Shown piece by piece: positions 1 through 12,228 of a DNA stretch of 64,000 nt. Every line of letters starts with the position of its first letter. The stretch's first letter is position 1. The notes under the pieces are model-generated. The model was not told the DNA's origin, did no database searches, and saw only the letters and a list, made by a program, of their open reading frames with translations. The stretch comes from Nematopogon swammerdamellus (lineage: Eukaryota; Arthropoda; Insecta; Lepidoptera; Adelidae): positions 9,211,247 through 9,275,246 of the forward strand of contig OX336354.1 in assembly GCA_946902875.1 (NCBI GenBank), read 5' to 3'. The position numbers were made by a program, and so were the translations under genes.

Positions 1-905
1 CCATACTTCTACCAATACACTTGGTGACGAGGATCTGATGATGGAGTCAGGAGGTAGACAGTGGAACTCTTCAACCGTTACTAGTAACCCCCTCGAGTTT
101 GGGCTCATTTGGGTTGTTTGGACGACTGTCCCATACTTCTACCAATACACTTGGTGACGAGGGTCTGATGATGGAGTCAGGAGGTAGACAGTGGAACTCT
201 TCAACCGTTACTAGTAACCCCCTCGAGTTTGGGCTCATTTGGGTTGTTTGGACGACTGTCCCATACTTCTACCAATACACTTGGTAACGAGGGTCTGATG
301 ATGGAGTCAGGAGGTGGACAGTGGAACTCTTCAACTGTTACTAGGAACCCCTCGAATTTGGGCTCATTTGGTTAGTTTGGACGAGTGTTCCATACTTCTA
401 CCAATACACTTGGTGATGAGGGTCTGATGATGGAGTCAGGAGGTGGACAGTGGAACTCTTCAACCGTTACTAGTAACCCCCTCGAGTTTGGGCTCATTTG
501 GTTGGTTTGGACGAGTGTCCTATACTTCTACCAATACACTTCGTGAGGAGGGTCTGATGATGGAGTCAGGAGGTAGACAGTGGAACTCTTCAACCGTTAC
601 TAGTAACCCCCTCGAGTTTGGGCTCATTTGGGTTGTTTGGACGACTGTCCCATACTTCTACCAATACACTTGGTGACGAGGGTCTGATGATGGAGTCAGG
701 AGGTAGACAGTGGAACTCTTCAACCGTTACTAGTAACCCCCTCGAGTTTGGGCTCATTTGGTTTGTTTGGACGAGTGTCCCATACTTCTACCAATACACT
801 TGGTGACGAGGGTCTGATGATGGAGTCAGGAGGTGGACAGTGGAACTCTTCAACCGTTACCAATAACCCCCTCAAGTTTGGGCTCATATGGTTGGTTTGG
901 ACGAT
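1..905. repeat. 130-bp tandem array, cut by the window edge
   Basis: Seven copies of a 129-130-bp unit start at about 1, 131, 261, 390, 520, 650 and 780, each with CCATACTTCTACCAATACAC near its start and GGGCTCATTTGG near its end. Copies differ by a few percent (TGGTGACGAG, TGGTAACGAG and TCGTGAGGAG variants). The array continues left of the window. The period is not a multiple of three, so the open frames inside are chance. Confidence 0.95.
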
Positions 906-2003
906 ATAACGCGTATAATATGCGTAATAAAATAACATGCGCCCCACGTTTTTATATTAGTGTGTTAAAAGTCTCAATTTATTACTTATTCCGCTGACGC
1001 AGCGACACAAAGTGCCCTTTGGCATCCGACATGAGAAGACAGCACGCTAGTATTGCACGATTTCTTACCCAGACGTAAAATCTTAAGAATGCCCAGGTTT
1101 GTGTCCTTATTATTTTCTAGTTTTTTGTACTGCTGATGGTTTTTTTTCTAGTTTTATTTTAATAAAACCGTTTAACTTAAAAGTTTTTTTACCTATTTTT
1201 TTAATATAATAGAAAAGAAAACTGGCCATTGAAAGTTTGAACAAAATCATCGATGTCAACTAAGGGTATTTATTGCCTTAAAGTCAATACTACCTCAGAG
1301 AAAGGGCGGAATAGGGCGATAGAAAATTGGCGAAAGAACGGAAGGGATAATCGTACTCTATGATGTAATCGTAAGTCTAAAAGTAGTATTTTCGGTTTTT
1401 CGAATGAAAAAAAAGGTAATTATTAAAATGTGAAATCTATAAAAACTGTTTATATTGAATCAGTTAGTCAGTAATTATGCAAAGTTTCATGATTAATTTG
1501 AAAGTATATTTATTGAATAATAGCGGTTTCATTGGCGGTTTGGACGTAACTGTTTTTCTTTCAAGAAAATGTTATGTAATCATGTTTTCGCCATTTATAA
1601 TAACTAGGGTTAATACTCAACTCTACCATATATTACAAAGAGGCTGTATTGTTGATACGAGTTATGTAGAGCAGGAGGAATATATTGTGAAGCAATATGA
1701 GGTTGCTAAATTAAAAATGTTTTATTTCAACAAATAAACACAATATAATAAAACACAATAAAATTACCTAATCGCGTATTAACACCAGAATGCTTTCTGA
1801 AATTATCTATGTAAATGTAAAATTTTTCTCTATAAACTGATTGAATTAAATGAATTGTCAGCAAAAGATATAGATAGATAGGTACGCCTGAGTTACGCAA
1901 AATATATACATATTTTTTATTAGAGTTACTCGTACGTAGTTTTAATTTTAGGTTTTAGATAACTTAGGAAATTTTTCATTTCGAATGTTATTGAACATCT
2001 CCA
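906..2003. other. AT-rich intergenic DNA, nothing recognised
   Basis: No coding similarity, RNA gene or clear repeat was seen. An open frame at 1477-1737 (86 codons) has an ordinary AT-rich composition and no recognisable domain. Confidence 0.5.
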
Positions 2004-2330
2004 CGAAATATGTCGTCGATATACACCGGGTGGCTAAGCTCAAGTGGCAGAGGGCTGGGCACGTCAGCCGAAGAGACGACGACGACCGTCGGAGTAACTG
2101 TGTCCTACATTGGCGGCCGTGGACAGAAAAACGGAGTATGGGAAGACCACCCTCCAGGTGAGACGACGACATCAAGTAGGTCGGCGAAAAGCAGTGGCTC
2201 CGTACCGCTGAAGGCCGGGAGGACTGTAGGAAAATTGGAGAGGAGTTTGTTCAGCAGTGGACCCATACACGCTGACCGCCTGACTGTTCTGTTTTTACTA
2301 AAATTCATATTAAAAGTTCAATGACATAGC
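2004..2330 (+). mobile_element. 3' fragment of a non-LTR retrotransposon (RTE-like)
   Basis: Translated in pieces, this reads like the C-terminal end of a lepidopteran endonuclease/reverse transcriptase: the HRVKLKWQWAGHV region, a GRPP..RWTDDIK region, then TAE(G/D)REEWRKIGE and QQWTHTD. The frame is broken by small indels. Five relatives occur in this window (12028, 18360, 20818, 54930 and 62450). Confidence 0.75.
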
Positions 2331-3030
2331 TACTCATATCATTTCACCTCGCATTTCGCGCGTTATGTAAAGTGTGTAATTTACATACATAAAGAAACGT
2401 AAAACTATATAAAGGTGACACACCATAAACGAGAAATTTGAAGAGTTTTACGATTCTCGCGTATTCGATTTCTCGAGCCGTGATGTTTGACTTGAAAAAG
2501 TATTCTTTTAAAATATAAGGCTTTAGATCTAAATTAAGAAGTTAGTTGGCTTCGAGGCCATTTTATAGTAGGTATTGACGAATATTTTGACAATAAGATT
2601 TTTAATTTTGACCAGATAAGTACAAAAACACGTAGTCAGTAGTATATTTAGCATATTTTATTTTAGTTTAGTTTAATTTTTTATTAATTTTTATTTTATT
2701 TTATTGTAATAATTCTTGTAAATGTAAAATGTACCTAATTTGTTTATTGACAGTGTTTTATGAATTTTATAATTTCAAAATCTATTTTAATGTTGACAAA
2801 TTTAACTAACTTAACAAGTATAGTTACTGTTTATGTTCACTTATGAGATGATATATGATATATATACGAGTATATAATATATATATTGTTTTTATTCTTG
2901 ATTTCTAATTTTATGCATTGTGTGATTTTATACCTTTTTTATTTATGACTGATGCTGTATTAAAAATATTTTCTTATTGTGATTTTGTATATAATGTTTA
3001 AAATAAATTATTAAGTAAAAAATTTAATTA
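2331..3030. other. AT-rich intergenic DNA, nothing recognised
   Basis: Very AT-rich sequence with TATATA runs around 2850-2890. No gene or defined repeat was seen. Confidence 0.5.
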
Positions 3031-3040
3031 AATTATTAGA

Positions 3041-3575
3041 CGGGATGACCTTGGTGCCTTGGTCGCGCGGTCAGGCTCTCGTCTGGGACGCCACTTGCGT
3101 CGACACGCTAGCTGATAGCTACGTTGTGTCAACAGCAAGAAAGGCTGGTGCCGCTGCTGAGGCTGCAGCGCTAGTGAAGCATAATCATTATATTGTAATA
3201 GCACAAAATTATGAAATGATTGTTTTCGCTGTGGAAACATTAGGTCCCTGGTCAGCTGAAGCAAAGTCTCTCTGCAAGGATTTAGGCAGTCGACTGATAG
3301 AAGTGTCCGGGGAGGCCCGAGCTGGGGCCTACCTCTCTCAGCGCATTAGTCTGGCCATACAGAGGGCTAATGCGCTGAGTGTCTTGGGAACTTTCCCTGG
3401 ATCGGTCGGTATGGATGAGATTTTTTATTTATCAACCTGATTTACAGATCTCATTCATATCACTGGTCCGGGGTTGTTCTTTTTTCTTTTATATGTATAG
3501 TTTAATGAAATCACTCTGTGTACTTCTAAAACCATATTGCAATAAAGACTCTTTACCCTTTAAAAAAAAAAAATT
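3041..3575 (+). mobile_element. C-terminal fragment of a retroelement polyprotein with poly(A) tail
   Basis: An open frame reads MTLVPWSRGQALVWDATCVD, then ARKAGAAAEAAA, VETLGPWSAEAKSL and LSQRISLAIQRANA. This matches the C-terminal region found after reverse transcriptase in one group of animal retroelements. It is 5'-truncated and ends with AATAAA (3541-3546) and an A run (3563-3573), as expected of a retroposed copy. Related pieces lie at 19985, 33655, 40600 and 61676. Confidence 0.75.
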
Positions 3576-3899
3576 ATATCGAATGTTTACTATGCTATGT
3601 CTGTGAGGCCAAAACGGCCAAAAAGTTAAATGAAGAATTTGAATACTTTATACAGGTGTCACAGGTCGACAGAATAATTATTACCAGACGATGCCTTAGC
3701 TCATAAGCACGATGCTCGTAAGCTACAAAAGTGATTATTATAATGTTTGCATTCTAGTTTTCAAGGTTTTTCATGATTTTATGGCGCAAGAGTGCTCTCT
3801 TTCGTGCATTAACGATATTGTTTTTCTCAAATGTTGTTATATGTCTAACTCCAATTATAAAAATTGCATAATAATCTAAACGATTTAAGCTTTCAAATT

Positions 3900-4136
3900 G
3901 TAGCGTGTTAAAATGCGCTACAGATTTTGTTGTTATTGCAGGATATTTGCGCTTGATGAGAAAACAATATTGTGAGACGCGAATGAAACGCGACCGGAGA
4001 GGATAGCTTTGCTACGACGTTCGCCCTCTCTTTTATCCCCTTAGAGAGTGAGTAAAACAGAACGAGAACGTGCAATTAAATCAAACCGCAAATATCCTGC
4101 AATAAAAAAAATCAGTAGCGCATTTTAACACGCTAC
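3900..4136. mobile_element. 237-bp inverted-repeat element (MITE)
   Basis: The ends are near-perfect inverted repeats: GTAGCGTGTTAAAATGCGCT at the left and its complement at 4117-4136. Inverted similarity continues inward through the block containing GCAGGATATTTGCG. The terminal 21 bases are themselves roughly palindromic. No target duplication is clear. The interior is not coding. Confidence 0.8.
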
Positions 4137-5590
4137 AAAATGAGACTAAAATATTCGAATTCGGTTATATAATATTTCGGAACAATAATAATCATTAATG
4201 CACAGATCACTATATTGGCACCCCACCTACCCACATAAAATCCTCAGAAACTTGAAAACTATAAGCCCGATTTAAAAAAAAATTCTAAACCACTTTGGTT
4301 GCTTATGTGCAACAAAAGTGGTTATAATCGCGTGGTGGTAATATTATTATGCGGTCGATCTGGGACATCCTGTATAATCAATCTCAATGAATTCAAAAGA
4401 ATAGAGGAGCCATCGACTCGTTTGTTGAGCGGGTGAAAGTTTGTGACACGAATATTTTTTTTGAATGCAAATAAGACACTGTTTTTAATATTATGTGAAA
4501 TGTGCTTGTGAAATTTTGTGTTCTGTTTTCGTTACCATAATAAATAAATAAATACTAAATTACGATAGTATTCTGCCACAATTATTGTGAACTCACGTGT
4601 TTTATCAACATATGCGTGGTACGTGACGTCTAAAGAAAATTGTGTGCATTTATATGTTAATGTATGTCAGGGACAAAGTAAATTGTATGCATTGTGTTAC
4701 AATAACAGTTCCATTCTTTTTAATATGTTGGTCAGAGTGCATGTTTCAAGTTGTGCTTTTACCTTGAACACCGCCTACATAACCTTCTAACTAAAAAATA
4801 TTTTAAAGGTCACATAAGCTTTTATTATTTATGTATGACATTTCAGAACTATGACCATCGTCTCTCAGCATGACAATAGATAAAATAAAACATTTTATTA
4901 ATGTCACCAACTCACTATCAAAATATTTATTTCGTTGTTTGACAGTCTTATCTTTGTGTAAAAGACAAATGAATAACCATCTAGTCATGGTAATTGCGGT
5001 CGTATGGTTGTGTTTACTTATATCCTAGGTTAACTTTGTGGAAATTGTGATTGTCACATGCAAAGACTCCCGTTATGAGGTCTCATACGTCACGACTTTG
5101 TAGATAATATAGAAGTCGTTACGGTCATATAATATAGAAGAGGTTTACGCACACAAAAAAAAAACACACAGAAAAAAACACGTTTCTTGTTTGGTGTCCT
5201 TAATTTTTTACTTTTTATATTTTCATTTATTTCTTGTTATATCCGCTAATAACATATATATTCTGTGAACATTTCAACCGGCTAGTTATTACGGTCCCAT
5301 AGATGCAACCATCGGAAGGGCCCGCGGCGGCGTAGGCTTATTTAAGGATTTTTTTTTGGATGGAAATATTATTATAAAAAAATATTATAACAGTCTACTG
5401 GACAACCTCCGCCGTTTTTAACTCCCTTATAAATATCATTAATGTATTACATAATTTACATATAGGTCTATCTTACAGACAGACTAGCTATTGCATTAAA
5501 TTATGATTTGAAAATAATGAGCTGTTACATATCAATTGAAATATTTGCAAATTGCATCGGCATATCGGGACCACACGGACATGTAATAAT
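4137..5590. other. Intergenic DNA with one diverged dispersed-repeat piece
   Basis: Mostly AT-rich with no gene. At about 5207-5340 there is a piece (TTCTGTGAACATTTCAACCG, TTACGGTCCCATAGATGCA) of the dispersed family also seen at 5604, 7051 and 39415. Confidence 0.5.
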
Positions 5591-5603
5591 ATGTATAATG
5601 TAG

Positions 5604-7135
5604 AAACCGGACAAGTGCGAGTCGAACTCGCGCACCGAGGGTTCCGTATATATTCGTTTCATGTATTTAGAAAAAACATTTTTTTTTTCCTTCATTCAGT
5701 TCGGGATCTTTAGCGCGAGACCGACTCACATTTGAGTTTGTCACACCAAATTAGACGTTTGTATGTATGTAGGTGCGAGTAGGACTATTTTTATTTACTC
5801 TATGTTTTTTATTTTTATTATTTGTTAGGATATCCGCCAAACATATTTTATGAAAATTTCAACCACCTATCCCCAGTGCCGGACTTGTACTGTTCTTATG
5901 TATAGGCCACTTGGCTTTCGCCGCCCGCGTAAAACATAAATAACATAGGATATGATTATTACTAAGTCGCAATGGGGACATATAACCTTTACCCAAATGA
6001 TATTTAGCGTTTAATAGATCGAAAACTATATCCATAAGTCACTTGCTTCAGTATTGCCACAGAATAGAAAAGAGTACTCCGTACAGAAGCTGCTCTGTAC
6101 AAACATTCACAAAGAAATAGCTACTCTGCGAGGACGCGATAAAGTACAAATTGACTCGCACAGAGCTGCATGCCTAACCACGATAACCGCCTACATTTCG
6201 CTTCTCTTTCTGTCGTGTAACTCTATCTCGAAAGCGCGTCGTTCAGCGCGTTAAGGGCTGTGTCTTTGTGCTGTCTTATTGTGAGGAATAAAATGAAGAT
6301 GATACCTACCAACTTTTATCGTTCTAGCTACCAACAATATGATATTTAGCTACGGCAAATTCATGCGAACAAATTCATGCATGCGTTAGCGTCACAATTA
6401 GTTTCTCACATCGAAGCGTGCATTGCGTGCAACCTTCCAGTGATAGTTTTGTTTGATCAATAAATTTAATGATCAATGATGATCATCTACAATGTACCTA
6501 TTATCCTTATACGAATTAGGCCATACACACCACGCTGTTCGGTGTTATCTAACTAATGTTATTGGCAATATAATAATATCATTTTAAATCAATGACCTCC
6601 TACTATATGAATAAATAAATTACTAGAAATAAATCAAAATGCTACTAAACAAAACACTTACCTTTCTTCGTCTCTCGGCAATGAAAAAAAAGACAAGTTT
6701 TCATTTGTCTGTTGACTTTTGCACCCGTCCACTGCACAATATTTACGTGATTTCGACATTTTCTAAATTCGAAAGCGCCACGCGCCCGGTCTGGATAGCG
6801 GCAGCCCACTGTTAATTGTAGATTAGCCGCTACGCCAAGCGGTAGGCATTTAACTCGCGACGTTGAGCGAGTGACGAAGGCCTGGTTTGCGTCCATAATC
6901 GCGCACGAACTTGACGGCTTACACTATACCAAAGCGCAAGTGTTACTTATTACTTGTAATGTTCTTTAGCGCCTTCGGAAATCTGCCGCCCCCTGAAGTC
7001 TGCCGCCCCTAGGCCGCGGCCTATACGGCCTAATGGAAAATCCAGGACTGCCTATACCTATTACGGTTTAAAAGATCGATTGTAAAGGTAGGTTTTTACC
7101 CTTTTAAAGGTAGGACGGATGGACAGATTGCGTAG
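5604..7135. repeat. Dispersed repeat family copy, split by a hAT-like insertion
   Basis: The left part (5604-5873) begins GGACAAGTGCGAGTCGAACT and includes GAGGGTTCCGTA and GAAAATTTCAACCACCTAT. The right part resumes at 7051 with CCTATTACGGTTTAAAAGAT and GGACGGATGGACAGA. The copy at 39415-39905 shows the uninterrupted order (GAAAATTTCAACGGGCTACC then TATTACGGTTCAAGAGAT), so the interruption can be placed exactly. Confidence 0.75.
5874..7050. mobile_element. Non-autonomous hAT-like element, 1,177 bp
   Basis: Left end CAGTGCCGGACTTGTAC and right end (reverse complement) CAGTCCTGGATTTTCC are similar, with the CAGTG-type start of hAT elements. The flanks are CCTATCCC and CCTATACC, an 8-bp target duplication with one mismatch, the length expected of hAT. 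No transposase frame was found inside; the interior open frame at 6645-6896 is not recognisable. Confidence 0.7.
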
Positions 7136-7194
7136 GCTGAGTAATATTGTCCATTACGAGACCCTAATACACAACACAACACAAGGCGATGTAG

Positions 7195-7310
7195 TGAAAT
7201 GCAGTGACGGGCAGTGGAATGCAGTGTAGTGCAGTACCGTGCAGTGCAGTACCGTGCAGTGCAGTGCAGAGCAACGTAGCGCAACCCTATGCAGTGCAGA
7301 GCCACGCGTT
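7195..7310. repeat. GCAGT-type low-complexity tandem repeat
   Basis: Imperfect repeats of GCAGTG and GCAGTACCGT run for about 110 bases and produce Cys/His/Leu-rich open frames on the minus strand that are not genes. Confidence 0.8.
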
Positions 7311-7604
7311 ACATCTTTATGCAATTTAATGAAATGCGAAACGAAAGGACACACGATCGGAATACAATTGCATTGCCTTCCAGTTCCACTGCATAGTCGC
7401 AAGAAGCATACACGCGTTATCATGTTTCATCATATCATATCACACTATTGTCATATTTCACAGAGTGCCATACTCGCGCACTTGGTTCGGATAAAAAATC
7501 TAATTAATATACTAAATAAAAAATACTCGACAACTAAACTCAAAAAAGAGAACACAAAAATTAAATAAACAGAAAGAACTTACAATTGACTACAAAATAA
7601 ACAC

Positions 7605-7935
7605 AAACCACAAGCTGTATCCTGACAATCGGGGTAAGCAGAGTAATCGGTGTTGTGCTGCAAGTACTCTTGTAAATTACAGCACATCACCGACCACCAC
7701 GTTTAGCAAGTATTAGGGCAAGGCAAGACAACTATCAAGTAGCCTGCTCCTTACCTGTAATTTACGAAGACCCACCTGCTACATGACTCGATGGAAGGAC
7801 CGTGCCAAGGTGAGAGGTAGATAACTTGTCGCCCTTATATGCACGGCATCTTGTCCTTGTCCCTTAGCCGCCTTTTACGACATGCGGGGAGAGATGCAGT
7901 AGGGCTATTATTTTGAAGTACCGACCCCACCCCCA
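7605..7935 (+). mobile_element. Dispersed element E (about 330 bp)
   Basis: Begins near CACAAGCTGTATCCTGACAA and includes GGTAAGCAGAGTAATCGGTG, GGAAGGACCGTGCCAAGGTG and CGCCTTTTACGACATGCGGG, ending near GTACCGACCCCA. Relatives are at 15765-16040 (minus), 20610-20680 (partial) and 36225-37585 (plus, interrupted). Its last 80 bases are the same sequence, inverted, as the head of the SINEs at 8825 and 35477. Confidence 0.65.
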
Positions 7936-7948
7936 AAATTAAAACTAG

Positions 7949-7984
7949 AATTCCACTAGAAAATTTACTTTTTCTAGTGGAATT
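7949..7984. repeat. Perfect 15-bp hairpin
   Basis: AATTCCACTAGAAAA and TTTTCTAGTGGAATT form a perfect stem around a 6-base loop. No poly-T or gene context gives it a role. Confidence 0.8.
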
Positions 7985-8824
7985 ACTAAAATTTAATTAC
8001 ATATACCGACAAACACAAAACATTTAAAGGTAACATTGAGGAACGCAAAAAAAATCTGCATACTTTACCGTTTCTTCTGCGAGATTATGTTTTTTCCGTC
8101 CGTGTAGATCGCCCTAACGGGAGTAATTGTGCTAGCGTGATGGTAGCCGCCGCGTCCCCGCCCGCAGCCTCAACTATTTACAGCGAAAGTGAAGGAAATT
8201 ATGTGGTAGGCGTGAGCCAACACTGGCTCGTGCATTTAGCGAGAGCTTCGGATTACTGTATTAATGAAAATCTATTTGCACTTATACATGGGAAATAATT
8301 ATATATATTTTTTTATTTGAATTTAGGAAATGCTTGACATGATTAATTATTTTTATTTTATAACATTTTTTATTTTATTATCTTTAATTTTAGTGTGTTT
8401 TATTTTTAATATGAATGTGGATAAATACATCATTAGGTATTTAATTATGTATTTATGGAATTTAGCAAAGGTCTTTATCCTGTAATTAACAACTGTAAAC
8501 AAACCATACCCAAACCATCTATGAATAAATTAAATTAAATTACAAAATAAAATATAAACTGGAACTACCTATGAAACGAAATTAAAATTACCCATAACTA
8601 TAAATAAAATCTATACTGAAAGTTCTACCAACGTTACGTTTTTATTTTAATTTTATTCTAAAATTGATAGAAAGACCGTTAATATGTGTACATATCAATA
8701 TTGCTAGGTGAAGAATTAATATGTTATGCGTAAAACTTTCTCCATTCATTGCTGGAACATAACTGATAGATTCAGCGGCTGCCAAGAACATCGCGTGCAA
8801 GTATACATACACCATACATTTGTA

Positions 8825-9158
8825 CCGTGTGGGGCCGGTACTTTAAAAGAATAGCCCCACTGCATCTCTCCCCGTGTATGTCGTAAAAGGCGACTAAGGG
8901 ATATGACTCCCTTCTTATATTACTAGGTGGTAGGGTTTAACCCGCCCGGGTTGGTACCACCGCACTGAATGAAAGGTCGGTCGAAACGGCTATGTAAATA
9001 GTTTGTGTCTTCCGTCCAGTTCAGTGTAGCCGGCACGACAGAGGGGAGGCACTGACGTGGCACCAAGTTCACCCGGTGTTATGGGCTGACATCATGGATG
9101 TTGTAGGTGATGTAAGCCAACCGTGTCAGTTTCCATAAAAAAAAAAAAAAAAAAAAAA
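8825..9158 (+). mobile_element. SINE with third-type head and poly(A) tail
   Basis: The head (GTGTGGGGCCGGTACTTTAA to GTCGTAAAAGGCGACTAAGG) is followed by the common body (GGTTGGTACCACCGCACTGA, CGGTCGAAACGGCTATG, GTCCAGTTCAGTGTAGCCGG, GGTGTTATGGGCTGACATCA) and a 22-base A run. At least ten other copies of the body occur in this window. The tail marks it as retroposed. Confidence 0.85.
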
Positions 9159-9803
9159 CGTACAATATAGATTTTACATAAAATAAACGCAGTTTAAGAT
9201 TTAAAAGAAAACTTTACAATTACAAAACTTTTACGACTAAACCACGAACTAATAGAAAGAGTCAATACAATCAATAGCATAAAGAAAGAGTGAATAGCTT
9301 ATAAAAATAATAGTACTGCTCAGAGAATATAAATTTGTATGTATGTATGTATGCATGCATGTAATTAAAATGTTTAGCATATACATAATATTGCATAATA
9401 TTATATATAACCTAATATATTGTAATAGTAATTACAGCTTTAAACTACCTTAGCATTTAAAAAATAATTGCTTTATAAAATGTTTAAGACTTTTTAATAT
9501 ATTTATTTTTTCAATAAAATTTCGCGTACTCAACTTTTTTTCTGTTTTCGAAAGTGCCTATAGCGAAAGTGTGTAGGTGTGTTTGGGTCAGGCTAGGCAG
9601 GTAGGCGGGTACATAGATCACATACAACCTACTGGCCTAACGTGGTTCACGGAACATTACCATACGCTGTTGAACCATTTGAATTAATGCGCTTGTGTGA
9701 AAGGTGGAAGCATATTTTACGTGGAAGTAACAGCGGAACAAATAATGCAAAAGCATGGACGAGGCATTAGCTCGGCGAGCAGGTGAGCAGTTGTTATAAA
9801 ATG

Positions 9804-10127
9804 TTTTTTTTTTATAGAAACTGACACGGTTGGCTACATCACCAACAACATCCGTGATGTCAGCCCATAACACCAAGTGACCTTGGTGCCACGTCAGTGC
9901 TTCCTTTCGGTCGTGCCGGCTACACTGAACTGGACGGAAAACACAAACTATTTACATAGCCGTTTCGACCGACCTTTCATTCCGTGCGGTGGTACCAACC
10001 CGGGCGGGTTAAACCCTACCACCTAGTAATATAAGAAGGGAGTCATATCCCTTAGTCGCCTTTTACGACATACACGGGGAGAGATGCAGTGGGGCTATTC
10101 TTTTAAAGTACCGGCCCCACACGGTAC
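9804..10127 (-). mobile_element. SINE, same type, opposite orientation
   Basis: A near full-length copy of the element at 8825-9158 on the minus strand, with its tail as a T run at 9805-9813. The two copies face each other across about 650 bases and could pair in a transcript. Confidence 0.85.
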
Positions 10128-10171
10128 AAAGGCGAAATTACAAATGTAAGCCTATCCCTGTCACATTTCTG

Positions 10172-10412
10172 GACCTATCTTTATCACTAGGTGGTAGGCT
10201 CAAATTGTAGCCAATTGGGTTGGTACCACCGTACCGGGCGTAAGAGGCCGTATATCAGCCTCGGCTGTGTTCTCCTCTAGTCTGGACATCAATTCAATGG
10301 CAAGTCTCCGGTATTGCACCTTCTCGCAACTCGCCGATGGCATTGGCTGATCGGAGTATATGCTCTGGCCCCTCTGACTCAGCCACCCGTACGTAATCAC
10401 ATCTAACAACAT
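10172..10412 (+). mobile_element. 5'-truncated tRNA-Ser-type SINE
   Basis: Matches the 3' two-thirds of the SINE at 13442-13843 (GGTGGTAGGCTCAAATTGTA, CTCGGCTGTGTTCTCCTCTA, CAAGTCTCCGGTAT, CTGACTCAGCCACCCGTAC). The tRNA-like head is missing. Confidence 0.75.
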
Positions 10413-11620
10413 TCTGATGCAAATTGTGTGCATTTATAATGCAATGTATGACAATAACGATTCTATAATTTTGAATTATTTGTCCCTAGCCTACCACTCT
10501 GTAAAGCGTTAGTATATTTAAAATAAAAAAGGCCTATAAGGTTTCTTACCCCGTTCTTTCTCATGGATTGCATTGATATGACAAAAAAAAAGATGACGAA
10601 CCATACTGAATATGCATATGTCTCAATTAAATATTGTTAATGTTGTGTGTTCTTTATGGTGAATTAAATATCTGAATCTGAATCTATTGTTATAAATTTT
10701 ATTTCCGGAAATATGAATAGCTGAACTTTGTACTACCTCGCAGTAGGTGTAAGCACAGTCGTAAGTTTCACTGTAAATAATTTATAAGTGATTTTAACAC
10801 TTTCTAGACTGAAACAAATTAGGCATGTTAGGTGAATTTGACTGTTCAGTACCTCGCCAGACACCCTGCTGGATATCATAAAAAAAAACCAAAGAATACG
10901 ATTTGAAATCTTCGTCTAGCTGATTACAATTAAGTCAAACTTAATTCTGACCATAAATTTTAATCAAGTGAGTTTATAATCCAAGGATGGCCATTCGCCG
11001 ATGATAATGACTGATTTCTTTCAAAAAATCTAAATTGATTAGTTAATTTTACATTTCAAGGCGAAAATCTCAAAATTGCAATCATTATGTCCACATTTAA
11101 ATTAATTAAATGCATTTTTATATTGTCACAGTCTCAGTCGAGCTTGAATTCGAGGTTTAACTTGACCTACCTACTCGTAATACTACGTCATTGAGGAAGG
11201 CCAAATAATACTTGAGAATATTGCGCGGTCATTCAACTGATGCCATTTAGAGACACATAACGTAAGTGGTGCATAATGTTGCGTGCGACTATTAGCATCA
11301 AAACAACTGAACTGAACTGATGTGAGGAATGCAGAGAGACCAATCTCTCTACATTACTGATCCACTGATTACTGATCCAAATCAGGCAAAGCTAAGTCTA
11401 CATAAGATAGTTAGAAATTAGAGGTATTATTTTTACCCGACTACGTAGAAGTCAAGGAGGATTATGTATTTAGCTTGAATGTTTGCGTGTAAGATGGCGC
11501 CAAAGCAATAATTTACTTTGATAAAGCTTTAAACTTTTTTTTTTCTATAACAAATAGTGATGCCTCTCTTTTTACCCGACTACTCGAAGGATAAAGGAGG
11601 CTTATATTTTTGATTGCACT
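10413..11620. other. Intergenic DNA, nothing recognised
   Basis: AT-rich sequence without a coding signal, RNA gene or defined element. Confidence 0.5.
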
Positions 11621-11983
11621 TTGGAAATTCGTTCCATTAAGTACTGAAGATGGTATGATCTTCAGCATTGATAAACATTAAAGTTCTCATTTTTCATCAT
11701 TTTTCTATTGAGAAAAGTGATGAAAAATGCAAAATTTCGTGCCAAAAGTATTGACTTTCGGCACAAAATTCACAATTTGTTGGCGAAGGTTGTCATTCAA
11801 GGCTGCAACAGTATGTGATATATACCAATGACTTGAAATAAACCCAAAGAAAGAAGCCTGGTATGGTATCAAATGATCGTGGGCGTCATTGCAACGCCAC
11901 AACGCGGGAAATAAAACATTTGCATCAATACAGGAGGTCACCATTTGAACGATATCATCTTCAGTACTGAATCAAATTTCCAA
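11621..11983. mobile_element. Possible 363-bp inverted-repeat element
   Basis: TTGGAAATTCGTTCCATTAA then GTACTGAAGATG at the left is matched by the complement of CATCTTCAGTACTGAATCAA then ATTTCCAA at the right. An inner palindrome (TTTTTCATCATTTTTC and GAAAAGTGATGAAAAA) lies at about 11691-11726. No target duplication was identified. Confidence 0.5.
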
Positions 11984-12027
11984 GGCGTAAATAAAAATAA
12001 TAAAATATAGCCTAGCCTGTAGGTATG

Positions 12028-12228
12028 CGTAGCCATGCTGGGAATATCGCTACGTGATATGGTGAGCAATGAGGCAATCCGCCGACGCACCAAAGTAGTC
12101 GATATTGGACACCGGGTCAAGCTCAAATGGCAGTGGGCTGGGCACGTAATTCGAAGAGACGAGACGACCGTTGGGGTAACCGTGTCCTACACTGTCGGCC
12201 GTGGACAGGAAAACGGTGTGTGCTGACT
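12028..12228 (+). mobile_element. RTE-like retrotransposon fragment
   Basis: Reads ISLRDMVSNEAIRRRTKVVD then IGHRVKLKWQWAGHVIRRDE, then loses the consensus frame. This is the same C-terminal region as at 2004. It is about 200 bases long, truncated at both ends and surely inactive. Confidence 0.8.

Noticed and set aside
720..947. Minus-strand 75-codon frame at the end of the 130-bp array
   Set aside because: It reads through the array into unrelated DNA. The period is not a multiple of three and there is no conservation of frame.
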